DNA from: Sphingomonas populi
Lineage (GTDB): Bacteria; Pseudomonadota; Alphaproteobacteria; Sphingomonadales; Sphingomonadaceae
NCBI RefSeq assembly: GCF_004208535.1
Contig: NZ_SGIS01000006.1
Coordinates: 18,342-82,341 of the forward strand
Length of the DNA: 64,000 nucleotides
Direction of reading: 5' to 3'
The notes below the pieces were generated by a model. It was not told the origin of the DNA and did no database searches. It saw nothing but the letters and a program-made list of their open reading frames with translations. This document shows, piece after piece, positions 49,411 through 59,098 of the stretch; the stretch's first letter is position 1, and each line of letters opens with the position of its first letter. The position numbers and the translations under genes are program-made.

Positions 49411-50550
49411 CTACGCCTTCCGAAACGGCGTAAGCTCGGCCAGATACTCCTGATCGTGCTCCACCGAAGCACGCTCGCGCACGAGGAAGTCGGCGATGGC
49501 GCGGCGGAAGTTCGGGTCGGGGATGTAATGCGCCGACCAGGTCGGCACCGGCGCATAGCCGCGCGCAAGCTTGTGTTCGCCCTGCGCGCCCGCCTCGACC
49601 ACCGTCTTGCCGAGCGCGATGGCGGCGTCGATCGCCTGATAATAGCACAGTTCGAAATGGAGGAACGGCACCTCCTCGGTGCAGCCCCAATAGCGGCCGT
49701 AGAGCGTATCCTTGCCGATCAGGTTGAGCGCACCGGCGATCGGCCGACCGCCGCGTTCCGCCAGCATCAGCAACACCTGATCGCCCATCCGCTCGCCGAG
49801 CAGCGAGAAGAACGTGCGCGTCAGGTAGGGTTGGCCCCATTTGCGCGAGCCGGTATCCTGATAGAACACCCAGAACGCATCCCACGCCGCTTCGGTGAGA
49901 TCGCGGCCGGTCAGGTGGCGGACGGTGATGCCGCCCTCCAGCGCGCCGGCGCGCTCCTTGCGGATCGCCTTGCGCTTGCGGCTGGAGAGCGCGCCGAGGA
50001 AATCGTCGAAGCTGGCGTAACCGTCGTTGCGCCAGTGGAATTGCGTGCCCTCGCGGATCAGCCAGCCCGCCGCCTCGAACAGCGGCACCTGATCGGGCGC
50101 GACGAAGGTGGCGTGCGCCGAGGACAGGCCATGCCGATCAGTGACCGATTCGAGCGCGGCGATCAGCGCCGGTGCGTGCGCGGGATCGCGCAGCAGCAGG
50201 CGCGGCCCCGGCGCGGGCGTGAAGGGGACCGCGATCTGGAGCTTGGGGTAATAGTCCCCGCCGGCGCGGCCATAGGCATCGGCCCAGGCGTGATCGAAGA
50301 CATATTCGCCCTGGCTGTGGCTCTTGGCATAGGCAGGCGCGATCGCGACGGGCTTGCCGTCGGCCCCTTCGATCAGCACCGGCACCGGCTGCCAGCCGGT
50401 CTGCGCGGTCGCGCTGCCCGAGTCTTCGAGGATCGACAGGAAGGCGTGGCTGAGGAAGGGGTTGTCGGCGCCGGCGCAGGCGTCCCAATCGGCGGCGGGC
50501 ACCGACGTGACACCGTCGGCTAATCTGGCGGTGACGTCGGTTTTGCTCAC
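49411..50550 (-). CDS. GNAT/FemAB-like acyltransferase (DUF482)
   Basis: The 379-residue protein matches the DUF482/peptidogalycan-biosynthesis family, which has a FemAB/GNAT-like acyltransferase fold. Landmarks are YVFDHAWADAYGRAGGDYYPKLQIAVPFTP near the middle, LSSRKRKAIRKERA and GRYWGCTEEVPFLHFELCYYQAIDAAI, all strongly conserved in this family. No substrate is known; FemAB-like enzymes attach amino acids to peptidoglycan precursors or other acyl groups. No signal peptide is present. It follows the GT39-like gene by 9 bases. Confidence 0.88.
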   Translation of the reverse strand: MSKTDVTARLADGVTSVPAADWDACAGADNPFLSHAFLSILEDSGSATAQTGWQPVPVLIEGADGKPVAIAPAYAKSHSQGEYVFDHAWADAYGRAGGDYYPKLQIAVPFTPAPGPRLLLRDPAHAPALIAALESVTDRHGLSSAHATFVAPDQVPLFEAAGWLIREGTQFHWRNDGYASFDDFLGALSSRKRKAIRKERAGALEGGITVRHLTGRDLTEAAWDAFWVFYQDTGSRKWGQPYLTRTFFSLLGERMGDQVLLMLAERGGRPIAGALNLIGKDTLYGRYWGCTEEVPFLHFELCYYQAIDAAIALGKTVVEAGAQGEHKLARGYAPVPTWSAHYIPDPNFRRAIADFLVRERASVEHDQEYLAELTPFRKA

Positions 50551-50559
50551 CCGCCCAAG

Positions 50560-51948
50560 CTAGGGTGTGGGCGCGGCTTTTCCAACCGCCGTCTGCGCGA
50601 TCGGCCAGCACAGCAGCAGAAGCAGGAACGGCGTGACGAAATCGCGGTGGCGCTCGCCGAATTCGAACCAGATGCCGAACAGCGCGAGCTGGAGGACGCA
50701 GGCGGCGATCAGCAGCAGCAGGGCACCCGGCACCGCGCGCGACGCGGCGCGCCACGCTGCGAGCGCGAGCAGCCCGGCGTGGCTGAGGTGCGACAGCGGC
50801 CACAGCAGCGCGGCGAGCGATCGCCCGATCGTCGGGCTCATCGCCTCAAGCCGCACCACGTCGAAGATGCTCACCCCGCAGGCGCGCACGAACTTGGTGA
50901 GCGTCAGCCGCACGAAGCCGACCGGGTCGCTCCGAATCCATTCCACCGCCAACGCGCCGGCGCGCTTGCCGACGGCGATCTCGGGCAAGTCGCGCAGTTC
51001 GGGTGGATAGTCCATCCAATTGCCGGTCGCATGCGCGTTGTTGCCGACCCACAGGCTCAACCCGCCCGCGCTGGTCAGCGGCACGAACAGGCCGAACACC
51101 AGCCAGTTGCGCAGCCACCACGGCAGCATCACCAGCAGCGCGACGGGGATCGCCATCACCCCCCGCCGGAAAACCGCCGCCAACCCGATCCGCCGCCACA
51201 GCACCAGCCCGATCAGCGCGCCGAGCGGCGCCTGCCCCGGTTGCGTCAGCGCGAGCAACCCCGCGATCCCGCCCAGCACGACCCCACCGCGCCAGCCCTG
51301 ACGATCGCTCAGCCACGCCAGCGCGAGCGCCAGCACGAGCACAGCGCAGAACCCCTCCTTGGCGGCGAGCGGCGCGGAGAACACCACCGACGGCCACACC
51401 AGATACAGCCACGCCGCGCGACACCCCGCCGCGCCGCTGCCGAGCCGCGCGCCGAGCAATGCGATCAGCATCGCCGCCGCGCCATCGATCAGCGTGCCGA
51501 ACACCACCAGCGACCAGGTCGAAAACCCCAGCACCGCACCCCACCCCGCCAGCAGCAGCGGATACAGCGGCGGATAGAAAGCGCGGCAATAAAGGTTCAG
51601 ATAGCTTTCGTAGACGCCGAAATCGCCGTGCAGCACGAGGTTGCGCGCAAGCTCGACATAGGCATGCGGATCGCCCGGAGAGATCCGGCCCTCGGCGACC
51701 AGCGCCGATCCGAAGCGTAAGACGACGATGGCGAGCGCCATGCCGATCAGGCTCGCCGGCCCGGGCCGCCGCGTAAACGCGCGCACCCCCGCCGCCGCCG
51801 CGCCCGCCCAGCCGACGAACAGCAATACGCCGCCCACCGACCAGCCCCAGCGCGCGCCGAACCCCGGAAGCGACGCGAGAGCGTAGAGAAACAGCGCGGC
51901 GAGCGCTGCCGGCATCACGATTCGCAACGGTGATCGTCCCGCGTTCAT
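50560..51948 (-). CDS. GT39-like polytopic membrane glycosyltransferase
   Basis: The 462-residue protein has about ten membrane helices. After the second helix block come GDPHAYVELARNLVLHGDFG and a lumenal segment RAFYPPLYPLLLAGW, which is the GT-C arrangement of ArnT/PMT-like enzymes with an acidic site residue. The middle has LTQPGQAPLGALIGLVLWRR and the C-terminal half WLRNWLVFGLFVPLTSAGG with a GNNAHATGNWMDYP loop. A dolichyl-type polyprenyl phosphate sugar donor is assumed, but the acceptor is unknown. It follows the L,D-transpeptidase by 16 bases. Confidence 0.8.
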   Translation of the reverse strand: MNAGRSPLRIVMPAALAALFLYALASLPGFGARWGWSVGGVLLFVGWAGAAAAGVRAFTRRPGPASLIGMALAIVVLRFGSALVAEGRISPGDPHAYVELARNLVLHGDFGVYESYLNLYCRAFYPPLYPLLLAGWGAVLGFSTWSLVVFGTLIDGAAAMLIALLGARLGSGAAGCRAAWLYLVWPSVVFSAPLAAKEGFCAVLVLALALAWLSDRQGWRGGVVLGGIAGLLALTQPGQAPLGALIGLVLWRRIGLAAVFRRGVMAIPVALLVMLPWWLRNWLVFGLFVPLTSAGGLSLWVGNNAHATGNWMDYPPELRDLPEIAVGKRAGALAVEWIRSDPVGFVRLTLTKFVRACGVSIFDVVRLEAMSPTIGRSLAALLWPLSHLSHAGLLALAAWRAASRAVPGALLLLIAACVLQLALFGIWFEFGERHRDFVTPFLLLLLCWPIAQTAVGKAAPTP

Positions 51949-51964
51949 GCGCCGGACGCCCGCG

Positions 51965-52783
51965 CTATTCGGAACGGTCGCCACTCAGATAGGGCAGCAG
52001 GCGAACGCGCGGGAAAACGTCGTCGAGCGGCTTGGTGTCGGGCAGGATGTAGACGACGCCGCCGGCCTTCCGAAACAGCGGGCTGACGTGCTTGGTGTAG
52101 AAACTGGTGCCGACGTTGATGCAGCCGAAGCTGATGCGATTGTCATCGGGCGTCGGCGAGAGCAGCCGCGCGACACGGTGCTCTTTCTTGTTGGTGGTGA
52201 TGACCGCGTGGAGCGCGACCGAATTGGCGTAATCGACCCACAGCACGCGGGTATGGCCGAATGCCTTGCCGAACTTGGCGACGAAGCGGCCCGCCGGCGT
52301 GGTCCGTTCGGCCGGGCCGATCTCGGACAGGTTCTTCTTGGTGCCGACGCCGGGCGTGGAATCATCGCCCACGCCCACGCCGATCAGCACTGGCGTCTGG
52401 CCGACGACTTCACCGTTCGCCTTGAACAGGAACAGCATCGCCGCCTGCTTGTCGATGATGATGTAGGGGAGCGATCCGTTGTCATGCTCCGCCGACACCC
52501 AACCCAGCACGCGGCTGGTCGATTCGGACGGGGTGATCTCCGGCGGTTTGGGTGCTTCGCCCGCTTTGGCGCCCTTGCGCCTGGCTGCGGCCGATGGCTT
52601 GGCGGCGCCTTTTTTCGGCGCGCTGGCCTTTTTCGGTGCCTTGGCCTTCTTTGCCGAAGCTGCGGTTTTTTGCTGAGGCGCTGGGGCTGTCGGTGCCGCC
52701 ACGACAGGCGACACCAGCAACCCGAGCACTGCCGCCGGGACGAGGCCCATGCGGCGAACGATACGAAACGGCTCTGTGAACAT
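51965..52783 (-). CDS. L,D-transpeptidase (YkuD domain)
   Basis: The 272-residue protein has an N-terminal membrane or signal helix (about 10-30, GLVPAAVLGLLVSPVVAA), a long lysine/alanine/proline-rich linker (about 30-85) and a YkuD domain. SVALHAV has the active-site histidine and ISFGCINV the catalytic cysteine. These enzymes make 3-3 cross-links or attach proteins to peptidoglycan. The lysine-rich linker may span the cell wall. The start at 52783 is preferred to 52819. A small lipoprotein gene is just upstream, which hints at attachment of that lipoprotein to peptidoglycan. Confidence 0.88.
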   Translation of the reverse strand: MFTEPFRIVRRMGLVPAAVLGLLVSPVVAAPTAPAPQQKTAASAKKAKAPKKASAPKKGAAKPSAAARRKGAKAGEAPKPPEITPSESTSRVLGWVSAEHDNGSLPYIIIDKQAAMLFLFKANGEVVGQTPVLIGVGVGDDSTPGVGTKKNLSEIGPAERTTPAGRFVAKFGKAFGHTRVLWVDYANSVALHAVITTNKKEHRVARLLSPTPDDNRISFGCINVGTSFYTKHVSPLFRKAGGVVYILPDTKPLDDVFPRVRLLPYLSGDRSE

Positions 52784-52842
52784 GATAGCCTTGTTCAACA
52801 GAGCCGTTCGCAAATGCAACAGTGTTTAGCGCGTTACCGCGA

Positions 52843-53154
52843 TCAACCGCGCGGCTTGCGCTGACGGCGCTGCTGCTGTTGCTGAATCTGCTGATCGAGA
52901 CCATCGACCCGGCCCTGGAGCTGGTCGATGCGCTGCCCGTTCTGCTGGGCCTGGCCCGCTGCGGCCTGTGCCTGGGTGAGTGCTTGGCCGGCGGTGCCTT
53001 CGACCGTGTGCAAACGCCCGTCGATGCCATCGATCCGCGTGTTCACGGTGGCGATCTGGCTGTTCACATATCCCTTGGTGGCGCAGCCACTGAGGCCGAC
53101 CGATCCGAGCAGGATCATGGCGGCTACTGAAGTCTTCGAAGGCAATGAAAGCAT
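52843..53154 (-). CDS. Small coiled-coil lipoprotein (Lpp-like)
   Basis: The 103-residue protein has a lipoprotein signal with lipobox LSGC at Cys24, a mature region of heptad-like repeats rich in Ile/Val/Leu and Gln (YVNSQIATVNTRIDGIDGRL and RIDQLQGRVDGLDQQIQQ), and a basic tail ending RRQRKPRG. This resembles murein lipoprotein architecture: acylated N-terminus, coiled coil and basic C-terminus. It lies upstream of an L,D-transpeptidase in the same direction. Linkage to peptidoglycan is inferred; the terminal residue is glycine, not the lysine of E. coli Lpp, but a lysine is nearby. Confidence 0.85.
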   Translation of the reverse strand: MLSLPSKTSVAAMILLGSVGLSGCATKGYVNSQIATVNTRIDGIDGRLHTVEGTAGQALTQAQAAAGQAQQNGQRIDQLQGRVDGLDQQIQQQQQRRQRKPRG

Positions 53155-53364
53155 GTACGCACCTCTACGCGAAGGTTGGGGTGCGCAAGCCAAGCTCAGG
53201 CCTCCGGGATTGGCAAATTCAAATGGGTGAAATGTGCGTCGAATGCGATGAAAAGATTGATCGACGTCAAGATTGACTGGCTCTGGAGCGCGGCGGACGC
53301 CGGCAAGACCGGGTGGATGGGGGCCACATCACAGCAGCCCCCGACTCTTCCTTTGATGGACCAG

Positions 53365-54222
53365 TCAGCCCTTTGGCGCAGCCGCGACGCAGGTCTGCTG
53401 CTGCTCGCCGAGTCCGTCGATGCCGAGGCGGATCGTGTCACCGGCTTTCAGATACCAGGGCTGCGGCTTCTGCCCCAATCCGACGCCCGGGGGCGTGCCG
53501 GTGGTGATGATGTCACCCGGCTCCAGCGTCATGAAGCGCGAGCAATAGGCGACGATCTCGGCGACCGAGAAGATCATCGTCGCGGTGTTGCCATTCTGGA
53601 GGCGCTTGCCGTTCACCTCGAGCCACAGGCCGAGCGCCTGCGGATCGGTCACCTCGTCGGCCGTCACCAGCCAGGGGCCGACCGGGCCGAAGGTGGGGAA
53701 GCCCTTGCCCTTGTCCCACGTCGGGCCGCGCTCGGTCTGCCATTCGCGTTCGGACACGTCGTTGACGACGCAATAGCCGGCGACGTGCGCCAGTGCGTCC
53801 GCTTCGTCGATATCGTGCGCGGCGGTGCCGATGACGACGCCGAGTTCGACCTCCCAATCGGTCTTGGTCGAATCGCGCGGAATGGTGATGGGATCGTTCG
53901 GCCCTTGCAGGCAGTTCACCCATTTGTTGAACACGACCGGCTCGGACGGGATCGGCAGGTTCGATTCGGCGGCGTGATCGGCATAATTTAGCCCGATCGC
54001 GATGAACTTGCGCGTGCCTGAGACCGGCACGCCGTAGCGCGCGCCTTCGGCGGCGAGCGGCAGCGTCTCGATCTCGACTGCGCGAAGCCGCGCGAGGCCC
54101 TCGGCGGAGATAGCGGCGGCGTCGATGTCAGCGATCACGCCGGAGAGATCGCGGATGCGGCCATCGGCATCGACGACGCCCGGCTGCTCGGCACCGGCCG
54201 GGCCAAATCGGCAAAGCTTCAT
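53365..54222 (-). CDS. FAH-family 2,4-diketo-3-deoxy-sugar-acid hydrolase
   Basis: The 285-residue protein has the fumarylacetoacetate hydrolase fold: GLNYADHAAE near the active site, the metal-ligand segment VELGVVIG with the preceding glutamate, and TTGTPPGVG. The length and N-terminus (MKLCRFGPAGAE...) match hydrolases of the L-rhamnose (LRA6) and L-fucose pathways, which split 2,4-diketo-3-deoxy acids into pyruvate and L-lactate. The last gene of the operon, its start is one base after the LldD stop. The exact deoxy-sugar is not set by sequence. Confidence 0.85.
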   Translation of the reverse strand: MKLCRFGPAGAEQPGVVDADGRIRDLSGVIADIDAAAISAEGLARLRAVEIETLPLAAEGARYGVPVSGTRKFIAIGLNYADHAAESNLPIPSEPVVFNKWVNCLQGPNDPITIPRDSTKTDWEVELGVVIGTAAHDIDEADALAHVAGYCVVNDVSEREWQTERGPTWDKGKGFPTFGPVGPWLVTADEVTDPQALGLWLEVNGKRLQNGNTATMIFSVAEIVAYCSRFMTLEPGDIITTGTPPGVGLGQKPQPWYLKAGDTIRLGIDGLGEQQQTCVAAAPKG

Positions 54223-54223
54223 A

Positions 54224-55393
54224 TCAGGAATTCCTTCTGGTCGGATCGGAGGGGTAATCGGCGAGAATCGTGCGGTCGAGCGAGTCGATGCGGTTGCAGC
54301 CGGCGAGCGTCATGACGACACGCATCTCCTTCTCCAGCATCGCCAGCATGCGATCGACCCCGGCCTCGCCCCCGGCGGCGAGCGCCCACAGCCACGCGCG
54401 GCCGAGCAGCACGCCGCGCGCGCCGAGCGCGAGCATGCGGACGACGTCTAGCCCGGAGCGGACGCCGCCATCGGCGAGGATCGTCATCCGGTCCCCCACC
54501 GCATCGGCGATGGCGGGCAGCGCTCGCGCGGTCGACAGCACGCCATCGAGCTGCCGTCCGCCGTGGTTCGACACGACCAGCCCCTGCGCGCCATAGGCCG
54601 CCGCGTCGCGCGCGTCGTCGGGATCGAGGATGCCCTTGATGACGAGCGGGCCGTCCCACGCGTCACGCAACCAATCGAGATCCTTCCAGCGGATGCCGGG
54701 ATCGAAATTGGCGGCGAGCCAGCCGATATAATCGTTCATGCCGCTGTCCTTACCCAGCACCGGCAGGAGATTGCCGAGCTGGTGCGGCCGCCCGTTCAGC
54801 CCGACGTCCCACGCCCAGCCGGGTTTGCCGACCGCCTGAAGCGCGCGGCGCAGCGGCCCGTTCGCGCCGGACATGCCGGAATGGAGATCGCGGTGGCGGA
54901 TGCCCGGCGTCGGCATGTCGACGGTGAAGACCAAAGTCGTCGCGCCCTGCGCCTTGGCCTGCGCAATCAGGTCGCGCATGAAGCCGCGATCGCGCACGAC
55001 ATAAAGCTGGAACCACAGGTTCACGTCGGGCGCGCCGGCGCGCAGTTCGGCGAGCGGGCAGATCGCCACGGTCGAGAGCGTGAAGGGGACGCCATGCCGC
55101 GCCGCCGCGCGCGCCGCCTGCGCCTCGCCACGCCGGCGGAACATGCCGCCGATGCCGATCGGCCCGAGCGCGACCGGCAGCGGCACGCGCTTGCCGAACC
55201 AATCGGCCGACAGGTCGATGCTCGCCACATCCTGCAACACGCGCTGGCGCAGCGCGATGTCGGCGAGGTCGGCCATATTGCGGCGCATGGTATGCTCGGC
55301 GCCCGCACCGCCATCGGCATAATCGAACAGGAAGCGTGGCAGGCGCCTCCGCGCGGCCTCACGGAAATCGTCGATCGCGGCGATGATCGTCAT
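54224..55393 (-). CDS. lldD: FMN-dependent L-lactate dehydrogenase
   Basis: The 389-residue protein belongs to the FMN-dependent alpha-hydroxy-acid oxidase family. [12 protein letters not shown] and [13 protein letters not shown] near the N-terminus, the [11 protein letters not shown] catalytic histidine/arginine loop, and [21 protein letters not shown] for FMN phosphate are all present. In E. coli and others LldD oxidises L-lactate to pyruvate with quinone. Here it lies between an SDR and the FAH-family hydrolase that gives L-lactate, so it would convert that product to pyruvate; this is context inference. Confidence 0.9.
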   Translation of the reverse strand: MTIIAAIDDFREAARRRLPRFLFDYADGGAGAEHTMRRNMADLADIALRQRVLQDVASIDLSADWFGKRVPLPVALGPIGIGGMFRRRGEAQAARAAARHGVPFTLSTVAICPLAELRAGAPDVNLWFQLYVVRDRGFMRDLIAQAKAQGATTLVFTVDMPTPGIRHRDLHSGMSGANGPLRRALQAVGKPGWAWDVGLNGRPHQLGNLLPVLGKDSGMNDYIGWLAANFDPGIRWKDLDWLRDAWDGPLVIKGILDPDDARDAAAYGAQGLVVSNHGGRQLDGVLSTARALPAIADAVGDRMTILADGGVRSGLDVVRMLALGARGVLLGRAWLWALAAGGEAGVDRMLAMLEKEMRVVMTLAGCNRIDSLDRTILADYPSDPTRRNS

Positions 55394-55411
55394 GCGCTCA
55401 CGCCCCCCGCC

Positions 55412-56143
55412 TCACGCCATCGTCCAGCCGCCGTCGATCGCGATGGCGCTGCCGGTGATGTAGCTGCTCTCGTCGCTTGAGAGGTACAAAGCGAGCTGAG
55501 CGATTTCCTCAGCCGTGCCGATCCGCCCCATCGGCTGGCGCGCGATGAACGCGGCGCGCGCCGCATCGGCATCGCCGGTTGCGGCGAGGCGCTCGTCGAG
55601 CGAGGGCGACTGCACTGTGCCCGGACAGATCGCGTTGCAGCGGATGCCCTGGCCGACATAATCGAGCGCGATCGAGCGGGTCAGCCCGACCACCGCGCCT
55701 TTGGACGCGCAATAGGCGAGCCGGTTGGGCACGCCGATCATAGCCCCCGCGACCGAGGCGATGTTGACGATCGCGCCGCCCCCCGCCGCCAGCATCGCCG
55801 GCAACACGGCTTGCGTCATGCGGATCGTCGCGCGGACGTTGAGGTCGAACGACAGATCGAGGCCGCGCTCGGTGGCGCTGAGCAGATCGCCGGCATCGAC
55901 ATAGCCCGCGCAATTGACCAGCACATCGACCGTACCGACCGCCGCACCCGCCGCCGCGACCGCCGCCGGATCAAGCAGATCGACCACCAGCGCCTCGGCG
56001 CCGGCGAGCGTCGCCAGCGCCTCGGCCTTGAGGTCGAGCGCGATCACCGACGCGCCTTCGCGTGCGAACAGCTCGGCGATGGCGCGGCCGATCCCCTGCG
56101 CGGCCCCGGTGACGAGCACGCGTTTTCCGGCGAGACGTGGCAT
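55412..56143 (-). CDS. SDR dehydrogenase of the deoxy-sugar-acid pathway
   Basis: The 243-residue short-chain dehydrogenase has the NAD motif TGAAQGIGRA, the NCAG motif in VNCAGYVDAG, serine in NIASVAG and the catalytic YCASKG. The SDR of the L-fucose/L-rhamnose route oxidises the C4 hydroxyl of 2-keto-3-deoxy-acid, giving the diketo substrate of the FAH hydrolase. The operon context supports this. The ATG at 56143 starts MPRLAGKRVLVTGA; a longer frame is unlikely. Alternative substrates in this wide family cannot be excluded. Confidence 0.87.
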   Translation of the reverse strand: MPRLAGKRVLVTGAAQGIGRAIAELFAREGASVIALDLKAEALATLAGAEALVVDLLDPAAVAAAGAAVGTVDVLVNCAGYVDAGDLLSATERGLDLSFDLNVRATIRMTQAVLPAMLAAGGGAIVNIASVAGAMIGVPNRLAYCASKGAVVGLTRSIALDYVGQGIRCNAICPGTVQSPSLDERLAATGDADAARAAFIARQPMGRIGTAEEIAQLALYLSSDESSYITGSAIAIDGGWTMA

Positions 56144-56178
56144 GGCTTGAATGTCCTTCTGTGTTTCTTGGAGTCGGG

Positions 56179-58266
56179 TCAGGGTTTCTCGGGCTCGATG
56201 CCGGCGTGGGCGATTACGTCCTTCGCCGCATCGGGCCACGCCCCCGGCGCCACCGCGAGATTATCGATGTCGCGGTTGTTGACAAAGGGCGTCCATGATC
56301 CGGTGCGTCGGCCAGAGTCATGCCAGTTGCCGATCGCGGTATTGTCCATCGCCGTGCGGCGCGGCGCGATGTCGTTCTGCGAATTGAGATTCAGCCATAT
56401 CCCGACATTGCCGACCACATTGTTGCGCAGCGTGACGTAGCGCGATCCTTCGTCGAGATACATCGCGATGCCGTCCTTCACGTCATAGATGTAATTCTCG
56501 GCGATCAGCGCACCGGGATCGGCGGAGAGATGGTAGATCGCGCCGCCATCGGGGAACCATTGCTTGACGTCATGCACGCGGTTGCCGACCACGACGCTGT
56601 CGCGCAGCGTCGTCGGCGTATCGTACATCAGATTGCCGGGCTGGTTATAATAGCCGCGATTGGCAGTGAGGTACGCCGCACTCCCGCCGGGATCGTTCGC
56701 GCCCCAGCCCCAGCCGATGTCGATCCCGTCATAGGGCGTACCGGAAACGTCGTTGTGCCAGATCACCGCGCCGCTGGCATAGGTGACGAGGATCGCCGCC
56801 TGCTCGCGGTAATGCTGCGACACGGTCCGCACGAGGTTGTTGCTGATCAGGATGTCGCGCACGCTCATCTCCGGGCGCGAGGGGTGATGCGCGTCGGGGC
56901 GCACCCCGCCGACCATGATCGCCCCGCCGGCGAGATCGGTGAAGCGCGAGCGGCGCACGTCGATCGCGCTGACGCCGAGGCCGATGCCGCTGTCGTTCGC
57001 ATCCGGGTTGTTGCCGATGCCGAGCGCGATCTGGCCGAGTTGGGTGAACTCGTCATGATCGAACACGATCCGCGTCGCCGCCGCGACCTGCACGGCGGCG
57101 GGTTGCTGCCGCCAGCGGTTGCGCATCGCCTCGAACGGCCAGCACCCCCACGAGCAATCGCGGATCGGATCGCCCGGATAGCCGGCCCATTCGCCGGCGA
57201 GGAACGATCCGCTCTGCTGGCTGGCATAGCCCTCCGGCCCAGATGGCAGCAGCCAACTGGTGTGGCGGAAGCTCAGGCCACGGAACTGGAGATCCTTGAT
57301 CGTCTCGTCATAACTGCCAGAGATCGAAAGCAGCAATTCGAGGCGCGGCAGCACCACCTCCAGCCGCTTCATGTCCTCGCCCGCCGCCGGCTTATAGTAG
57401 AGCTTGCCGGCGTCTGGATCGGCGTACCACTGCCCCGCATCGCGCAGGAAGCTCAAGGAATTGACGAAGAACAACCCGGCATTGTCGCCCCATACCGAGC
57501 GCGCGAACGTATCGTAGCCGACCAGATTGTTGTGCCAGCCCGGCTGCTGCATGACGATGCGGTCGCCCGCGATCCGATCGACCATCGCGTGACGATCGGT
57601 GAACCAGCCGGTCGCCTCGACCTCGATCCGGCTCTGGTCGGGCAGATGCGCCAGCGAACGCCAGGCCGGGTCGGTGATCTCGATGCCGGTCTTGTCGAAC
57701 CGGAAGGCGGTGCGCGGCGCACGCACCGAGGCGCGCGGGGCCATATGCCCGCCCACCCACAATTGGCGCGGATCGATGCCGCGCGGGATGTCCGCCGACC
57801 AGATGCCGCGCTTGGCATCCGCCAGCGTCCAGCCGGTCACCGGCGTACCGCCCGATACGATCGGATGCGCGCCCGGCGCGGCTTCCCAGCGCACCGTATA
57901 GCCACCCTGCCCGCCATCGGCGGCGGTGAAGCGCAGCGGTGCGGTGAGCCGGTAAACGCCATCCGCCACCCGCACGGTCACGTCATGGTCGCCGTTCAGC
58001 CGGCGCACCGCCGCCTGTGCGCGCGCGAACGTGGCGAACGGGTGCGCTGCGGTGCCGTCGCCCTCGTCCGAGCCTTGCGGCGACACCGACAGCACGACCG
58101 GCACCGGATCGGGCCGGCGCGAGATGTGGATCGCGCCCGCAGTCTGCTCCTTGCTGACCACCGGCGGCACGTAGGTTGGAATGTCGGTCGCCGGCGTGAT
58201 CTGCGCCGCGACCGGCACGGCGGCGATCGTGAGCGAAGCGACGAGCAGAAGACGATTATGCCGCAT
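56179..58266 (-). CDS. GH141-like right-handed beta-helix glycoside hydrolase
   Basis: The 695-residue secreted protein has a signal peptide (MRHNRLLLVASLTIAAVPVAAQ) and a right-handed parallel beta-helix: N-terminal LSVSPQGSDEGDGTAAHPFATF and VSGGTPVTGW, followed by repeats such as ISNNLVRTVSQHYREQAAI, NRVHDVKQWFPDGGAIY and RNNVVGNVGIWLN. This layout matches family GH141, which includes an alpha-L-fucosidase and a xylanase. I infer a fucosidase-type role because the neighbours degrade a 6-deoxyhexose, but the catalytic residues were not mapped. It starts inside the lactonase end (11-base overlap). Confidence 0.7.
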   Translation of the reverse strand: MRHNRLLLVASLTIAAVPVAAQITPATDIPTYVPPVVSKEQTAGAIHISRRPDPVPVVLSVSPQGSDEGDGTAAHPFATFARAQAAVRRLNGDHDVTVRVADGVYRLTAPLRFTAADGGQGGYTVRWEAAPGAHPIVSGGTPVTGWTLADAKRGIWSADIPRGIDPRQLWVGGHMAPRASVRAPRTAFRFDKTGIEITDPAWRSLAHLPDQSRIEVEATGWFTDRHAMVDRIAGDRIVMQQPGWHNNLVGYDTFARSVWGDNAGLFFVNSLSFLRDAGQWYADPDAGKLYYKPAAGEDMKRLEVVLPRLELLLSISGSYDETIKDLQFRGLSFRHTSWLLPSGPEGYASQQSGSFLAGEWAGYPGDPIRDCSWGCWPFEAMRNRWRQQPAAVQVAAATRIVFDHDEFTQLGQIALGIGNNPDANDSGIGLGVSAIDVRRSRFTDLAGGAIMVGGVRPDAHHPSRPEMSVRDILISNNLVRTVSQHYREQAAILVTYASGAVIWHNDVSGTPYDGIDIGWGWGANDPGGSAAYLTANRGYYNQPGNLMYDTPTTLRDSVVVGNRVHDVKQWFPDGGAIYHLSADPGALIAENYIYDVKDGIAMYLDEGSRYVTLRNNVVGNVGIWLNLNSQNDIAPRRTAMDNTAIGNWHDSGRRTGSWTPFVNNRDIDNLAVAPGAWPDAAKDVIAHAGIEPEKP

Positions 58267-59098
58267 CCGCGTTCTCCAAAGCATAGAAATCGATCGCGGC
58301 ACCGCCGAAAAGCCGTTCCAGATCGGCCCCGGCGCGCGCGGCGAGGCGCAAGGCATCGTCGTGCCAATGCCGCCACTCGTCACCCGACAGCAGCAGCACC
58401 GGCCAGTCGCTCCCCCACATCAGCCGTGGGCCGAATGCGCGGACGAGATGCTCTATATACGGTACGAGGTTCTCGGCGGGCTGGCCGGGCGCCTGTTCGG
58501 TGCGCAATCCCGAAAGCTTGCAGTGCAGGCCGAGACTCGCCAGCGCCGCGATGTCGTCGCGCCACGGATCGAGCGTCGCGGTGGCGGCATAGGGTTTCGC
58601 GGCATGGTCGATCACGATCGGCAGATCGGGCCACCGCTCGGCAAAGCGCGCCAGCATCGGCAAATGGCGCGGCTGGATCAGCGCGTCGAGCCGCAACCCA
58701 GTCGCCTGCATCGCCTCCAGCGCGGGGACGAGCGCGTCCTGCAACAGCCAGTCGGTATCGGCGATCGACTGCAGCATCGGCCGCAGCCCGCGCAACTTGG
58801 GCCGCTTGGCCAGCGCGCGGATGCGGTCGGGGGCGTCGGGGCGCGCCAGATCGACCCAGCCGACCACCGCGCGCACCAGCGGGGTGCGCTCCGCCAGCGA
58901 CAGCATCCAGTCGGTATCCGTGTCGGTCGGCTGCGACTGGACCAGCACGCTGCCGGCGAGCGGCAAGCCCGTTGCGGCGGTGATCAGATCATCGGGGCCG
59001 AAATCGCGGTGGATTTCGGCCTCGGCGGCGGTCGGCCATTCGTGGCCCGGCGTCGCGAGCGACCAGAAATGCTGGTGGGCGTCGATCAGCGTCATCAT
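58256..59098 (-). CDS. Amidohydrolase-2 family sugar lactonase
   Basis: The 280-residue TIM-barrel protein begins MMTLIDAHQHFWS, with the metal-type HQH motif, and has GSVLVQSQPTDTDTDW, IDHAAKPY and MWGSDWPVLLL with the conserved aspartate. The closest known groups hydrolyse L-fucono-1,5-lactone or L-rhamnono-lactone. It would open the lactone made by a sugar dehydrogenase, which is not in this window. Its ATG overlaps the MFS stop as ATGATG. Confidence 0.87.
   Translation of the reverse strand: MMTLIDAHQHFWSLATPGHEWPTAAEAEIHRDFGPDDLITAATGLPLAGSVLVQSQPTDTDTDWMLSLAERTPLVRAVVGWVDLARPDAPDRIRALAKRPKLRGLRPMLQSIADTDWLLQDALVPALEAMQATGLRLDALIQPRHLPMLARFAERWPDLPIVIDHAAKPYAATATLDPWRDDIAALASLGLHCKLSGLRTEQAPGQPAENLVPYIEHLVRAFGPRLMWGSDWPVLLLSGDEWRHWHDDALRLAARAGADLERLFGGAAIDFYALENADAA

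Noticed and set aside
53319..53342. Hairpin GGGGGC/GCCCCC after the FAH hydrolase gene
   Set aside because: Only a six-base stem with a long loop and no T-tract; too weak to call a terminator.
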